Of a stretch of DNA of 32,701 bases, positions 1-9,332 are shown piece by piece. This stretch comes from Penium margaritaceum (lineage: Eukaryota > Streptophyta > Zygnematophyceae > Desmidiales > Peniaceae), in contig SZWC01002433.1 of NCBI GenBank assembly GCA_023375785.1, positions 195,234 to 227,934 on the forward strand, read 5' to 3'. The notes below the pieces were generated by a model that saw only the letters and a list, made by a program, of their open reading frames with translations, had not been told where the DNA came from and searched no databases. Both the position numbers and the translations under genes were made by a program. The stretch's first letter is position 1, and each line of letters begins with the position of its first letter.

Positions 1-126
1 CGGGAGGAGGATGAAGAATGGTGCAGGGACGGAGCAGGATAGGGGAGGGGAGAAGAGATGAGGAAAGGCAGACAAAGGGGTTGTAGAATGGAAGAGAGAG
101 GGTGGGGCAGAGGAAGGGAGGGGGGT

Positions 127-127
<1 letters not shown>

Positions 128-159
<32 letters not shown>
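128..159. repeat. (AG)16 microsatellite
   Basis: Thirty-two bases of uninterrupted AG dinucleotide, read directly. It lies inside a larger purine-rich block. Confidence 0.97.
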
Positions 160-163
<4 letters not shown>

Positions 164-166
164 CCA

Positions 167-208
167 CACACACAGAGAAGACAACACAGAGAAGACAACA
201 CAGAGAAG
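167..208. repeat. 14-bp tandem repeat, about 3 copies
   Basis: The unit acaacacagagaag occurs exactly at 181-194 and 195-208. A diverged copy at 167-180 grades into a short CA run. It lies immediately after the AG microsatellite and looks like simple replication-slippage DNA. Confidence 0.9.
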
Positions 209-385
209 ACAGGTTGCACGCTGAGGGAGGGCAAGTAGCATGCACACGACAAAGACAGCACAAACAAGATGCAGTTATTGTAGGAGCCAAGACAAAGTGA
301 TAGAGTAGACATAGGCACAGCAAGGACGCAGTCTTGATGTGATGAGTAGAAGTGAGCAGAGGAGCGAGAGTGACGGAGGGACTCG

Positions 386-1003
386 TGGCACCTGCAATTT
401 CCGTGAAGAAGAAAATTGGGAAGATGTGGATGTGCTTGGATTACCAAGCGTTGAACGACATCACTATCAAGAACCGCTATGTTTTTCCACAAGAAAACGA
501 ACTTCTCAACCAACTCCACGGGACCTGAATTTCCAGCATATGCGACCTACAGAAAGGATATCATCAGATCCGCGTATCTCATAAGGGTGTCAATAAGACA
601 GCAACCTGCACGATGTATAGGCACTTCGATTTTACGGTTATGCCTTTTGAACTCAGAAACTTACTCGAAACATTTCTTGTAGCAATAAACAACATTTTTG
701 ACCGGCACCTCGATGACTTCGTTGTTGTGTACCTCGACGACATCCTAGTGTACATACGCACCCCGGAGGAGCACAATGGACACCTTCAAAAGGTCCTGGA
801 GATTTGCAAAGAGAGAATTGGTTTGGGAAAATCCCAAGATATGAATTCGGTCGCCGTTTGATCGAGTTTTTGGACCACATCATCGGTGTTAGATGGATCA
901 CCATTGACCCAAAAAAGGTGGAGGCATTTTTTGATTGGTTTACGCCAACCAGTGTTTGGAAATTCCAAGTATTTTTGGACTTTTGCAGCTATTGTCGTTG
1001 ACT
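386..1003 (+). pseudogene. pol: gypsy-A reverse transcriptase remnant
   Basis: Degenerate Ty3-type RT. From about 386 to 861 one frame carries the early conserved block (MCLDYQALNDITIKNRY, near 430-480), the GYHQIRV block, and the catalytic YLDD box at 730-741 followed by ILVY and RTPEEH. An in-frame TGA lies at 526-528. Near 820 the reading shifts by one base, and the thumb/connection region continues to a stop near 1001 (FGRRLIEFLDHIIG, DPKKVEAFFDW). The catalytic aspartates survive but the frame is broken at least twice, so no active enzyme is expected. RT would copy the element RNA into cDNA in cytoplasmic particles. The family assignment is firm because the same blocks recur in gypsy-E at 28505-29240. 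Confidence 0.88.
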
Positions 1004-1028
1004 CTTGAAGGATTGTACTAAAGTGTAA

Positions 1029-1525
1029 ATGCCTCTCTTTGATCTCACTCGTAAAACTAGGTGGACATGGGGATGCAGCAAACAAGAATTTTTTACTTCT
1101 TTGAGAAACGCCCTTACCTCGGTACCAGCCTTACGATTAGCAGATCTAACGATGGACTACATCATGGCCAGTGACCGAGCGATCGGAGCCGTTCTCTTCC
1201 AAGACATTGGCGGTGGAGAACAACCAGTTGTCTACATGTCGAGAAATTTGCGCGGGCCAGAACTCAACTCCACGGTGCACAGAAAAGAAATACTTGCATT
1301 TTTTTATGCATTCAATACATGGTGGTGCTACTTGGAATGCCGACAATTCATCGTCCACACCGACCATCATGTAGTGAAACATCTCAAGACTCAGCCAAAT
1401 CAGAACTATTGACATGGATGGAGTTCCTCGAGTCCAAATTTGACTACAATATCAAATACCAACCTGGAAAAACTAAACTGGCGGATGCTCTAAGTCGGCG
1501 ACCAGATCTGATGGCTGAAGTCAAT
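1029..1525 (+). pseudogene. pol: gypsy-A RNase H remnant
   Basis: RNase H-like domain that would degrade the RNA strand during cDNA synthesis. The 127-codon frame at 1029-1412 starts with the connection motif LFDLTRKT and continues through FTSLRNALTSVPALRLAD, an expected catalytic-Asp position that reads MASDRAIGAVLFQ, and HRKEILAFFYAF, which holds the conserved Glu. The reading then shifts, and the characteristic gypsy block (TWMEFLESKFDYNIKYQPGK followed by ADALSRRPDL) is in another frame at about 1408-1515. Stops separate it from the RT. It parallels 29436-29923 in gypsy-E. Confidence 0.87.
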
Positions 1526-1639
1526 ATGGTACTCATCAAACGAGACCTGTACCTCATGAGGCATTTGGCGAAAGTTACGAGGAGGTTGGCGGGTACGACA
1601 AAACTATATTCTGGTTCTAAGACCTCTACTGGTGATGAA

Positions 1640-2440
1640 GATTAACTTGTCAGGTCATGATCCCACCAAACGATGAGTTATGACGAATGCTATTGGAAGA
1701 ATGTCACGATACCAGTCCACTTTGGACACTTTGGTAAGGACAAGACGCTCAAGAAGCTGACAAAGTACTACTGGTGGGACGAGATGCATACCGATATGTC
1801 AGCCTTCTACAAATCATGCGATACCTAACAGTGGCAAAAATCTTGTCGCAACACGAGACCACCAGGATGACAGAGCCAGATGAAAAATCTTGCAATTGAC
1901 ATTTATCTTGGGGATTCTTCCAGAGCTTGGAAAGAAATTCCACAAGCCCTTGCAAAGAGGCAAGCAGATACAAAGCGAGTGGCCGACCGACATTGCAGCG
2001 ATGACATGTTCAGTGCTAGAAGTTACGTCATTCTCTTCTTGGCGGATGTCAAACTCCAAGGACAGGACTTTACAAAGCTCAGAAACCACTTTTTGGAATC
2101 ATTTGAGGTCAAACCGATGCAAGTCCATGTCGTCGCTCGTCTTCGTTCAACAGAAAGCATGACATCCACCCTGTCTTCCACATCAACAAGCTCAAACACT
2201 ATCGGGATCTCAGCACAAACTTCCCCAGCATAGATAGCATACCCCCACTCCGTGTTCAAGTGGAGGGAGATACGGAGTACGTGATTGAAGATATCCTCAT
2301 CTATCACCAAAAGGAAAGACCACAAAGTATTTGTTCAAGTGGCACGGCTACGACTCTGCGCACAACAACTGGGAACCCTACAACAACCTCCAAGACGTTG
2401 ACCATCTGATCAACGGCTACTACCGTCATCACCGATCTAT
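1640..2440 (+). pseudogene. pol: gypsy-A integrase with catalytic core deleted, plus chromodomain
   Basis: The N-terminal zinc-binding region is recognisable (LLEECHDTSP near 1690, then KKLTKYYWWDEMHTDMSAF and YKSCDT). The second Cys position of the usual CDTC is now a TAA stop. Just after RPPG at about 1850-1866 the sequence jumps straight to the post-core segment (LQSQ, then DI; about 1875-1905). Compared with gypsy-D the whole D,D,E core is missing. Downstream come the HPVFHINKLKHYRDLS block (about 2169-2215) and a chromodomain (EYVIEDI, FKWHGYDSAHNNWEPYNNL, near 2275-2395) with one frameshift. Chromodomains bind methylated histone tails and are thought to direct chromovirus integration. 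No function is expected here. Confidence 0.85.
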
Positions 2441-2451
2441 GTCTACTTACG

Positions 2452-3023
2452 CGCCGGGGGTCGTGGCAAAAGACCGACATACACAAGTCCTTGAACTCTG
2501 CAAGTGGGCATTCTTTTCTTTACATGTACGGTCCACCACGCGTCGACCTCCAGAATTTTTTCACCGATCAGCCGAGGGCATATTAGCCACCTGTCGCGAC
2601 CCCCTGGACTCCGTTCTAGGAGGTTCTAACAACTTTGACTACTTTCCTGAATGGTCGACAGAAGTGTCACAGATAGTATCGATGTTTCAATACTGTTCAG
2701 TTGACTTCTCGATGATGCTGGAATTTTATAAACTAGTGCTTCTATATTCTCAAAACCCCCCAACTTCTTGGTGAAACTTCTCAAAGCAGCCACTCACAGC
2801 ATGACTTCACACACGTCACTCAGCTCCAGCGGCAAGGACCCAAAACATGCCTCATTGTGATTCTTGTCATTGTATACATGTGCTTGACTTTCTTGATGCT
2901 TTTCATCAATATACACTTACTACTTAATACCAAATATCCATTTAAACAAAATCCTCAAATCTTCTACTGCTCTGCACCTCATCCCTGTGAACCATCCACG
3001 TTTCCCTTGGCATAACATGAACC
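2452..3023 (+). repeat. gypsy-A 3' LTR (interrupted by copia-A)
   Basis: Homologous along its length to the LTRs at 9495, 12374, 12899, 26603 and 31427: it shares a tacacaagtcc-like start, the gtgggcatt block, the cgagggcat block, a TATA-like motif (tataaac, 2727-2733) and the cctcatccctgt end block. The 5' boundary is approximate because the terminal TGTTAC is mutated. The end is duplicated in the way described for the gypsy-D LTR. copia-A sits in the second unit, and the final 24 bases, ending gtgtaaca, resume at 9302-9325. Confidence 0.82.
3019..3023. repeat. Target-site duplication of copia-A, left copy
   Basis: GAACC immediately before the first LTR base of copia-A. The identical five bases follow the other LTR at 9297-9301. 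Five-base duplications are typical of copia integrases. Confidence 0.85.
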
Positions 3024-3595
3024 TAAGAATGACGGCACTAATCCAACACGACCAAGCTTCAAGGAAATGGTTGTAAAAAGAGTAAGGTACCCTTGGGTAT
3101 ACACAGCAGCCATGGCTGTTGTTGTGCTTCTACACAAAGTGGAAGCAAGAGGGCTAAATGGTCTCGCTAACCGAGCTCACCCATTGGCCGACAAGCGGAG
3201 CTCTCCGGCGCTCATCTCTCATCGAGGGAAAACTGCCACTAAAGGCCCAATCACACACGCAGGGTCATGTCGAGGTTTGGGCCTAAGATATGCCAATCAT
3301 AAGTGAAACAAGAGTTTCTAGTTGGAATAAACTAGGCTAGGCTAGGTTCAAGCATGAATCAAAGACAGGTGTAGGTGCGGCAAAGCCATAATAGGATCGA
3401 GTATGTGGCTGCCAGGTAGGAATGGGACAATGCTGCCAGAAGGGATGCGAGAACATGTGGAGGTGGCGGAAGTGTGGCCAACCCACTGGTGGCGCGTGCG
3501 CCCACTGTGCGTCGCCTCCACTCTCTGTGTCAGCACGCCCTGCACACTCATGGCCACAGGTGAAGGGTATAGATGTATACAGGAGAGAATTAACA
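3024..3595 (-). repeat. copia-A 3' LTR
   Basis: A 572-bp repeat matching 8713-9296 along its whole length. Read on the minus strand it starts TGTTAATTCTC and ends CATTCTTA. The canonical end is CA, so the 3' terminus is unusual; the other copy ends CTTG. The RNase H frame stops a few bases inside this LTR. Confidence 0.92.
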
Positions 3596-4492
3596 CGCCC
3601 GCTTGGACATGAGTGCGGCAGGTGTGCAACCGAGCTGTTGGAGCTGATGATGGAGAGATGCTGAAGGAAGTGCTTTAGTAAGAAAATCAGCAAGATGGTG
3701 GGTGTCCTTGATGGGACAAACTTGCACGGCCCTTGCTTCAACTACGTCTCGGACAAAATGATGTTCTATGCCTATGTGCTTTGTGTGTGGGTGCAACACT
3801 CCATCATTTACAGCAATGTGGCACGCTGCAAAGTTGTCATTGTAGAGCGGCACAGCGGGGATATGCAGACCCAACTCTTCTAGCAACCGGGCCAACCAGA
3901 TGCCCTCATAGGATGCTTCACCCAAAGCCATGTATTCAGCCTCTGCCACAATACAAGCCACACATGACTGCTTTGTACTGCACCACGGCACAGTCATGCC
4001 CCACTCACAAAAAATGTAGCCTCCCGTACTGTGAGCCCCTCGATCACGCGCATAGTCACTGTCATAAAACCCATCCAATGTGGGGAAAAACACGAGGCCA
4101 AAGCTAGCAGTGTCCAACACGTAGCATAGCAATTTCAGCAAGGCTTTGTGATGTTTGCTGCACGGCTGTTGACTGAACTGGGCCAAAATCTTGACAGCAC
4201 ACAAGATTTCAAGACGTGTAGTGGATGCGCGATATGACAGGCTGCCAGTGATCTGAGGATACAGTGTGGGGTCAAAATCTGGTCCATAGTCTGAGGTATG
4301 TGCATCTAGCAAATGAGCATAGACATCAGGGCTCATGGGAAAGTGCTTTCGTGGCAAGTGCTGCACAACATGCTGGAAACATGCTGTGAAGTGTTCAATG
4401 AACTGTCCTTGATGCAGTGTGATTGTGCGTGTAGCTCTGTCTCTGACAATGGTCATGCCCAAGAAGTTTTGGGCCTCACCCAAATCCGTCAT
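3590..4492 (-). pseudogene. pol: copia-A RNase H and RT C-terminal part
   Basis: A 300-codon uninterrupted frame, the longest intact coding piece of copia-A. It opens with the end of the RT (MTDLGEAQNFLGMTIVRD, the usual DLG..FLG block), passes through the RT thumb (YPQITGSLSYRASTTRLEI) and then the RNase H. Expected catalytic and conserved positions are present: FYDSDYARD, EAEYMALGEA, LYNDNFAAC, KHIGIEHHFVRD, and LADFLTKALP near the end. The stop lies at the start of the 3' LTR, as is usual in copia elements. It is a domain of the polyprotein, separated from the rest of the RT by a frameshift and a catalytic change just upstream, so it is annotated as a broken gene although this piece is open. 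Confidence 0.9.
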
Positions 4493-5104
4493 GCTGTAGT
4501 GCTGAGTGAGCAGGGTTTTGGTCTGTCTGATTAGAGGAAGGGAGGGAGACAGGATGAGGAGCTCATCTACATAGACTAGCAGTGCGACAGAGATATTGTC
4601 CTCTCAGTACAGGAAGAGGGAAGGATCACATACGCTCTTAGTGAACCCCCCTGATTCAAGTGTGTGACTGATTTCCTTGTCCCAACACCTTGGTGCTTGT
4701 TTCAATCCATAGAGAACTTTCAGCAGCAGCCATACACGGTCTGTTCCATCCTCAAACCCTTCAAGTTGCTTGAAATACAACTCTTCCTCAAGTGGACCAT
4801 TGAGGAAATCTTTTTTTACATCCATTTGATGTATCTCCCAGTCTTCGTGGGCAGCAACACCCAGTAACGCTCTACTAGTGCTGTACTTGCCGACTGGTGC
4901 AGAGGTGTCGGTGAAGTCTTGGCCGGACACCTGGTAAAACCCCTTAGTCACTAGCCTTGCTTTGTATTTTTCTATCAGACCTGCCAGATCTCTCTTCAGC
5001 TTAAACACCCACTTTACTTCGATAGCCTTTTTCCCTGGATGTAGAGGAACCAGCTCAAACACTTTATGCTCAAGGAAGGCATTGATCTTGGCTACCATCG
5101 CCAT
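4493..5104 (-). pseudogene. pol: copia-A reverse transcriptase (RVT_2 type)
   Basis: Copia RT whose conserved run begins KINAFLEHKVFELVPLHPG and continues through KAIEVKWVFKLKRD, KYKARLVTKGF, the HQMDVKKDFLNGPLEEELYF block and VLYGLKQAPRCWDKEIS. The frame is open from 5104 to a stop at about 4604. In the next frame the catalytic box reads YVDE (4562-4573 on the minus strand) where copia enzymes have YVDD. The second Asp of this pair binds catalytic metal, so the substitution should abolish or strongly reduce polymerisation. RNase H follows after a further frame change. Confidence 0.9.
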
Positions 5105-5217
5105 TTCCCATTTGGTTGTGTCAGTACGCCCCCTAGCCTCAGTGAGGGATAGGGCTGCACCTGGTTAGGGTCAGTCTCGGTGGGCCCGGCTGTGTGGCAA
5201 AATTGACGATAGTTCAC

Positions 5218-5712
5218 TCATGGGACATTCCGCATAGAACACCTCATAGGCTCAGGCGGCAGAGTCTCATCCTCCTCAGCATCATCAGATTGTTGTTCAG
5301 GGACCAGTCCAGGTGGTGAGTGCGGCACACTTGATTCTGTACTGGCCAGATCTGTAGATGTGAGGAGGTTGGTGGGGATGAGATCAACTCCCTGATCCCC
5401 TCCCTTGTGTGCCGGTTTGGGGTTTGATGTCACCCCAGTTGGAACGGACACCGGCACGCTTACCTTGTGGGGATAGTGTTTGAGAGTTGTGGCGTTGGGT
5501 ACATGCCGCAAGGTGCAAAAGAGCTTGTAGGGCATGTGTTCCAAGAAGGAAGCATCCTGACTTTCTAGGAATTGGTGGGTCGTGGGATCCCAAAACCGCC
5601 ATGCCTTTGAGGAATGCGAGACCCCAACAAGCATGCACCGTCGACCGCGTGGACTGAGCTTATTGTCGCACTGTGGGTGTGCAAACCACACGCACGCCAT
5701 TGTGCCCCACAC
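5218..5712 (-). pseudogene. pol: copia-A integrase C-terminal region and linker
   Basis: A 164-codon frame between the integrase core and the RT. It begins with the conserved copia segment (VWFAHPQCDNKLSPRGRRC, then MLVGVSHSSKAWRFWDP and FLESQDASFLE), which lies C-terminal to the integrase core. It then becomes a low-complexity Ser/Pro/Thr and acidic linker (SSVPHSPPGLVPEQQSDDAE) before RT. Frame changes separate it from both neighbours (stretches 5713-5799 and 5105-5217). Confidence 0.82.
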
Positions 5713-5799
5713 TCTGGCGGGACGAAGATCTGTCTTTTCCTTGAACCATCGTTCCCAAGGCGCGACAGCTTTGGACAGTGGATCATGTGGGATGCGATT

Positions 5800-6633
5800 C
5801 TACACCCATGTGACATACTTGACTACTTCTTCCCAGAAGCGAAACGTCAAACCAGACTCAGTGAGTAAAGTACGCGGAGCGTCGTCCAAAGTGCGGTTCC
5901 AGCGTTCTCCCATCCCATTTTCTTGGGGAGTGTATGGTGCAGTGGTCTGGTGTTCAAAACATTTAGCTTTGAGAGCTACATTCAGAGCTCCCATAAACTC
6001 ACCACCTCGGTCAGTGTGCAACTTTAGCAGTTTGCACTTTGTTTGACGTTCAGTGAGTGCAATCCACTCGATGATCGCCTGTTGAGCATCAGCTTTGTTC
6101 TTAAGCAAGAATGCCCAGCAAAAATGATGGTAGTCTTCCGTCAGTGTTAGCACGTACTGTGAGCCATATTGGGCAGAAGGAACGGGCATGGGTCCAGTCA
6201 GATCTACGTGAGCCCAATAAAGTGGAGCCTTGCTTTCTGTGACGGACTTAGGAAAGACTTGTCTGTGTGCTTTGCCCTCATGACACTCTAGGAAGGCTTC
6301 TACCTTTAGGCCATGAGGACAGTCCTCTGCGTGCAGACCTTGTGCAGTGGCATGCTTAAGAATATCTTCTATCAGCTCAGTGTGTATGTGTGCCAGGCGG
6401 CGGTGCAATAGTTCAGTGTGCCTCGCATCGGTGGCTATCACAACATGTACTTGTGGTCGACGTGACTGTGTTGGTACAAGGAGAAACAGGATCAGACGAT
6501 AGAGCACGTCAGCATGTAACGGCCCATCAACCAACAGTGTAACAATCGCATCAAAAAGGGTGCATCGTTGTCCTTGCGTAACAGTGTACACACTAGCTTG
6601 GCGATTGAGCTGACCACCCGACAACAAATTCAC
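5800..6633 (-). pseudogene. pol: copia-A integrase with complete D,D,E triad
   Basis: A 277-codon uninterrupted frame. Residues 1-10 are the tail of the protease-integrase joint (NLLSGGQLN). The pre-integrase zinc finger follows, with His at about residues 77 and 82 and Cys at 117; the partner Cys at 114 is Phe. The core carries Asp144 (HVDLTGP), Asp208 (HTDRGGEF) and Glu243 (QENGMGERWN), with 35 positions between the last two as in D,D35E integrases. Integrase joins element cDNA to chromosomal DNA. The catalytic triad is intact but the zinc finger is damaged and the polyprotein is frame-shifted on both sides, so activity is doubtful. Confidence 0.9.
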
Positions 6634-6687
6634 TCACAGCCTGAGCACATACAGTACACCTGTCAGCCATGTAACCCCACCCAGTGC

Positions 6688-6993
6688 CTAGAGTGCCATA
6701 GTCCCCACACCCTCCACCGTAAGCACTTCCCCAGACCCCGTCTTTACCGCTTCAACATCAGGCGCAACATACCGCGAGGCAAAAGGCTGGCGATGCGATG
6801 ACATGTGATGCGAGGCGGCGGTGTCATACAACCATTCTTGCATGGGGAAGGCGAGTGAAGTGGTGACATGGGTGTGACCGAACCGTTGACCTGGCGTCTG
6901 AAGTGTAGCTGTCGGCTCTGGTGGCTGAAGCTCCATAGGAGCTGTCCAACCGATGGGAGGAGCTGCTGTCACTGGCTGCTGCACCTCAGCCAT
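6688..6993 (-). pseudogene. pol: copia-A protease remnant
   Basis: A 101-codon frame holding the copia aspartic protease active-site region: WLYDTAASHHMSS, followed by the GSGEVLTVEGVGTMAL block. The usual D-S/T-G-A is D-T-A-A, so the active-site Gly is replaced by Ala. The N-terminal half is Pro/Ala-rich (Gag-protease linker). The protease would cut the Gag-Pol polyprotein. A frameshift near 6640-6690 separates it from the integrase. Confidence 0.83.
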
Positions 6994-7254
6994 CGCAGCC
7001 TAGACGTGATGCGCCCAAGCTGGCACAGGAACTGGCACTGTGGAGATCGGTGGCACATAGTAGGGACCCTGGTACATGGGCAGGGATCCGTGGTCCACAG
7101 GAAGCGCCACTAGCAGCTGCGGGATAGGTGAACCGAAGGTGGCTGCACCGAATGGGAGCAGTGCGCGTGCTCCAGCTGTCCCCTGTGTCGACCATGCGGG
7201 TGGGTGCAGCTGCTGACCAAGCGGAGGACTTGGCGGCTGAAAGGACTGGGAAAC

Positions 7255-8618
7255 CTATGGGGAAGGAGTCATGATGCGGCGAAGCTCAGGGAACGAACGC
7301 CAAAAGTGCCCCTGCTGTCCGCAATAGTTGCAGGAGCCCCCTCCCCCCGGCACCCCTACCACGACCACGTCCTCCTCCTGACTGTGATCCACGGCCCCCT
7401 CCGCCGCGCCCTCCGCCACCTCCTCCGCCTCTCCCTCCTTTGTACCCAGATCCAGAAGAGGCAGCTGCTGTGGCCTGATGCACAAAGGCACTCTTTGTGG
7501 GGGTGTCTGCCTCTCGTACCTCCCCACAGAGGATATCCTCGTAGTGTCGGAGCTCTTCAAACACCTCCGCCAGGTCTGTAACCTCTATGTCAGAGACACG
7601 AAGCCGTCGCAGCAGGTTGCGGCGGAAATCCTTGTACGGCTCTCCTCTGTGGAGAAGGACGGTGTCCAGCCAATCTAGCACAGAGCATGGGACACCATGT
7701 CCCAGTATTCGATGGCGGATGTCCATCGCTGCGTCCTAGTAGTCTGCTATCAGCGCCCCTGGCTTAGGGTGAAGCTGGCGCAGTCGGTCGTGGAGTGTGA
7801 TGACCAGTGTCATGCCTCATTCCTCGTGGCGAGTGGCGAAGTGCTACCATGCTTCATGCGGACGAGGAACACCGCCCGTCAAATTTTCCCCTCTTCTGCC
7901 GAAGCGCAGATGGTGGATTGCATACGCCTGCTTGTCTGGGAGAGCTCTGACTAGGACGATAAAGGCACGGAGGAGGTTGCGCTCGTCGGCGTCGTCGGAT
8001 GGTGGTGAAAGGTAGAACTCTTCAAGACCGTGTTCCACTGTTCACATGAGGAAAATGTCTTTCCATGCGAGAAAATCACTAGTGTCTAGCGGCGGTTGCG
8101 TCAGGTCTTCCTGCGACATGACCTCCATCAATCTGTCCCATTTGACAGTTTTGGACGTGTTGGCAGGTTGATTTGCCGGTTGACTTCTGGTGGGTTGGCT
8201 AGCGCCGGAGGCAGGGTTGCCTTCCTGCGCCGATCCGGCACCACTCATGCCGGGTGCCGGAGTAATCTCTATGTTGGATTTAACTGAGAGTGGCATCTCT
8301 CCCCTTCGTGCCTTGGATTAGGTCGTGTAAGGAGGGACGGCCGAGAGGCCCGCTAGGGGCCAGTTCTCTCTTGATCTGGGTCACGTTGGCATTACCTACG
8401 CTGCTGCTGACCCATCTCCTTCGCTTTTGGTTGCTCCGAGGGCTTCTCCATCCGCGAACGGGTCTCGTGGCGGATCTCCTTGGCGGGCCTTGCCCCCTTG
8501 AACTCTCTCCATCCTCTCTGTGCCTCTGCTGCTGTGCACAGACCCTAGCGTGGTCTTGCAGCCTGGCGCGGTTCACTCCGGCGGCCACGGCCTGCTTTAC
8601 TGGCGACGGGAGCTGCAA
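7255..8618 (-). pseudogene. gag: copia-A Gag with RGG-rich tail and zinc knuckle
   Basis: Gag is spread over several frames between the primer site and the protease. 8618-8280 is a basic N-terminal piece; 8296-8042 contains SKTVKWDRLMEVMSQEDL and ends in FLAWKDIFLM; 8038-7844 and 7726-7286 form the capsid-like part (DWLDTVLLHRGEPYKDFRRN, EVTDLAEVFEELRHYEDIL), which runs into a Gly/Arg-rich tract of RGG type. In another frame (7332-7291) lies a CCHC knuckle, C-x2-C-x4-H-x4-F, whose last Cys is Phe. Gag packages element RNA. The copia family usually encodes Gag and Pol as one frame; here at least four frame changes break it. The stretch 6994-7254 holds only poorly conserved linker. Confidence 0.8.
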
Positions 8619-8700
8619 CTAACTTCCAGCGCCGTGTGCTGGGCCATCACACAATTCTGCAGTTTTTGCTCCCTAGCTTTCCTTTCACCCTGCGATCATG

Positions 8701-8712
8701 GCTCTGATACCA
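8701..8712 (-). other. copia-A primer-binding site (initiator tRNA-Met)
   Basis: On the minus strand the 12 bases are TGGTATCAGAGC, the classic complement of the 3' end of plant initiator tRNA-Met, lying directly after the 5' LTR. It primes minus-strand cDNA synthesis. Confidence 0.92.
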
Positions 8713-9296
8713 CAAGAATGACGGCACGAATCCAACGGGACCAAGCTTGCAGGAAACGGTTGTAAAACGGGTAAGGTAGCCTTGGGTTCACACAGCAGCC
8801 ATGGCTGTTGCCATGCTTCCACACTACGAGCAAGCAAGAGGGCTACGGGGTGAGTCTCGCTAACCAAGCTCACCCGTTGGCCGGCGAGCGGAGCTCACCG
8901 GCGCTCGTCTCTCATCTTGTCGAGGGCAAACTGTCACTTGAGGTCCAATCACAAAACACACAGGGTCATGTCGCGGCTTGGGCCTAATCTATGCCAATCA
9001 TAAATGACACAAGAGTTTCTAGTTGGACTAAACTAGGCTAGGCTAGGTTCAAGCATGAAACAAAGACAGGTCTAGGTGCGACAAAGCCATGATAGGATCG
9101 AGTATGTGGCTGCCAGGTAGGACTGGGACAATGCTGCCAGGAAAGATGCGAGCACACGTGGAGGTGGCGGAAGTGTCGCCAGCCCACTGGTGGCGCGTGC
9201 GCTCACTGTGCATCGCCCCCACTCTCTATGTCAGCACGCCCTGCACACTCATGACCGCAGGCGAAAGGAATAGATATAGACAAGAGAAAATTGACA
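8713..9296 (-). repeat. copia-A 5' LTR
   Basis: A 584-bp repeat matching 3024-3595 with substitutions and small indels throughout. It abuts the primer-binding site on one side and the GAACC duplication on the other. It should carry the element promoter, read leftward; I did not find a convincing TATA motif. Confidence 0.92.
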
Positions 9297-9301
9297 GAAC
9301 C
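9297..9301. repeat. Target-site duplication of copia-A, right copy
   Basis: GAACC, identical to 3019-3023. Between them is exactly the copia-A element. Confidence 0.85.
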
Positions 9302-9325
9302 ACCCACGTACCTCTTTGTGTAACA
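9302..9325 (+). repeat. Tail of the gypsy-A LTR beyond copia-A
   Basis: After removal of copia-A, this piece continues the LTR and ends gtgtaaca. It matches the terminal bases of the gypsy-D LTR (26996-27019), which also end gtgtaaca. Confidence 0.7.
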
Positions 9326-9332
9326 CATAAGC

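Larger units (their letters stand above)
1..385. other. Purine-rich low-complexity flank
   Basis: This stretch has no convincing gene. The first 125 bases are strongly purine-biased (G and A on the + strand), followed by an AG tract and a short tandem repeat, then about 130 bases of nondescript sequence. Recognisable gypsy RT homology starts near 386. The minus-strand open frame across 126-323 is only the translation of the AG tract and its neighbours. It is either host intergenic DNA or the degraded 5' part of gypsy-A; I cannot tell which. Confidence 0.6.
386..3023 (+). mobile_element. gypsy-A: 5'-truncated chromovirus (Ty3/gypsy)
   Basis: Remnant of a Ty3/gypsy element of the chromovirus clade. 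In order it holds RT, RNase H, an integrase zinc-binding remnant, the integrase C-terminal part, a chromodomain and a 3' LTR. Gag, protease and the 5' LTR are absent; homology begins inside the RT near 386. The last 24 bases of its LTR lie on the far side of copia-A (9302-9325), so the element continues past the copia insertion. Many frameshifts and stops show it is dead. The order RT-RNaseH-IN-chromodomain is the established gypsy/chromovirus order and separates it from the copia elements, where integrase precedes RT. Confidence 0.85.
3024..9296 (-). mobile_element. copia-A: full-length Ty1/copia element inserted in the gypsy-A LTR
   Basis: A 6273-bp element on the minus strand with two LTRs (8713-9296 is the 5' LTR, 3024-3595 the 3' LTR), a primer-binding site, and the copia order gag, protease, integrase, RT, RNase H reading from right to left. 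It is flanked by a perfect 5-bp duplication. Several frameshifts separate the domains. By eye the two LTRs differ at roughly a dozen positions in their first 100 bases, so the insertion is old, yet it is younger than the gypsy-A LTR it interrupts. Confidence 0.92.

Noticed and set aside
126..323. Minus-strand open frame rich in Ser/Leu/Cys
   Set aside because: It is the translation of the AG microsatellite and adjacent low-complexity DNA.
3348..3741. Minus-strand frames inside the copia-A 3' LTR, and plus-strand frames opposite
   Set aside because: They lie in LTR sequence or oppose the RNase H frame, and show no domain.
9039..9053. Repeated ctagg in the copia-A LTR (also near 3334), telomere-like in look
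   Set aside because: Only about three units, present in both LTR copies, so part of the LTR.
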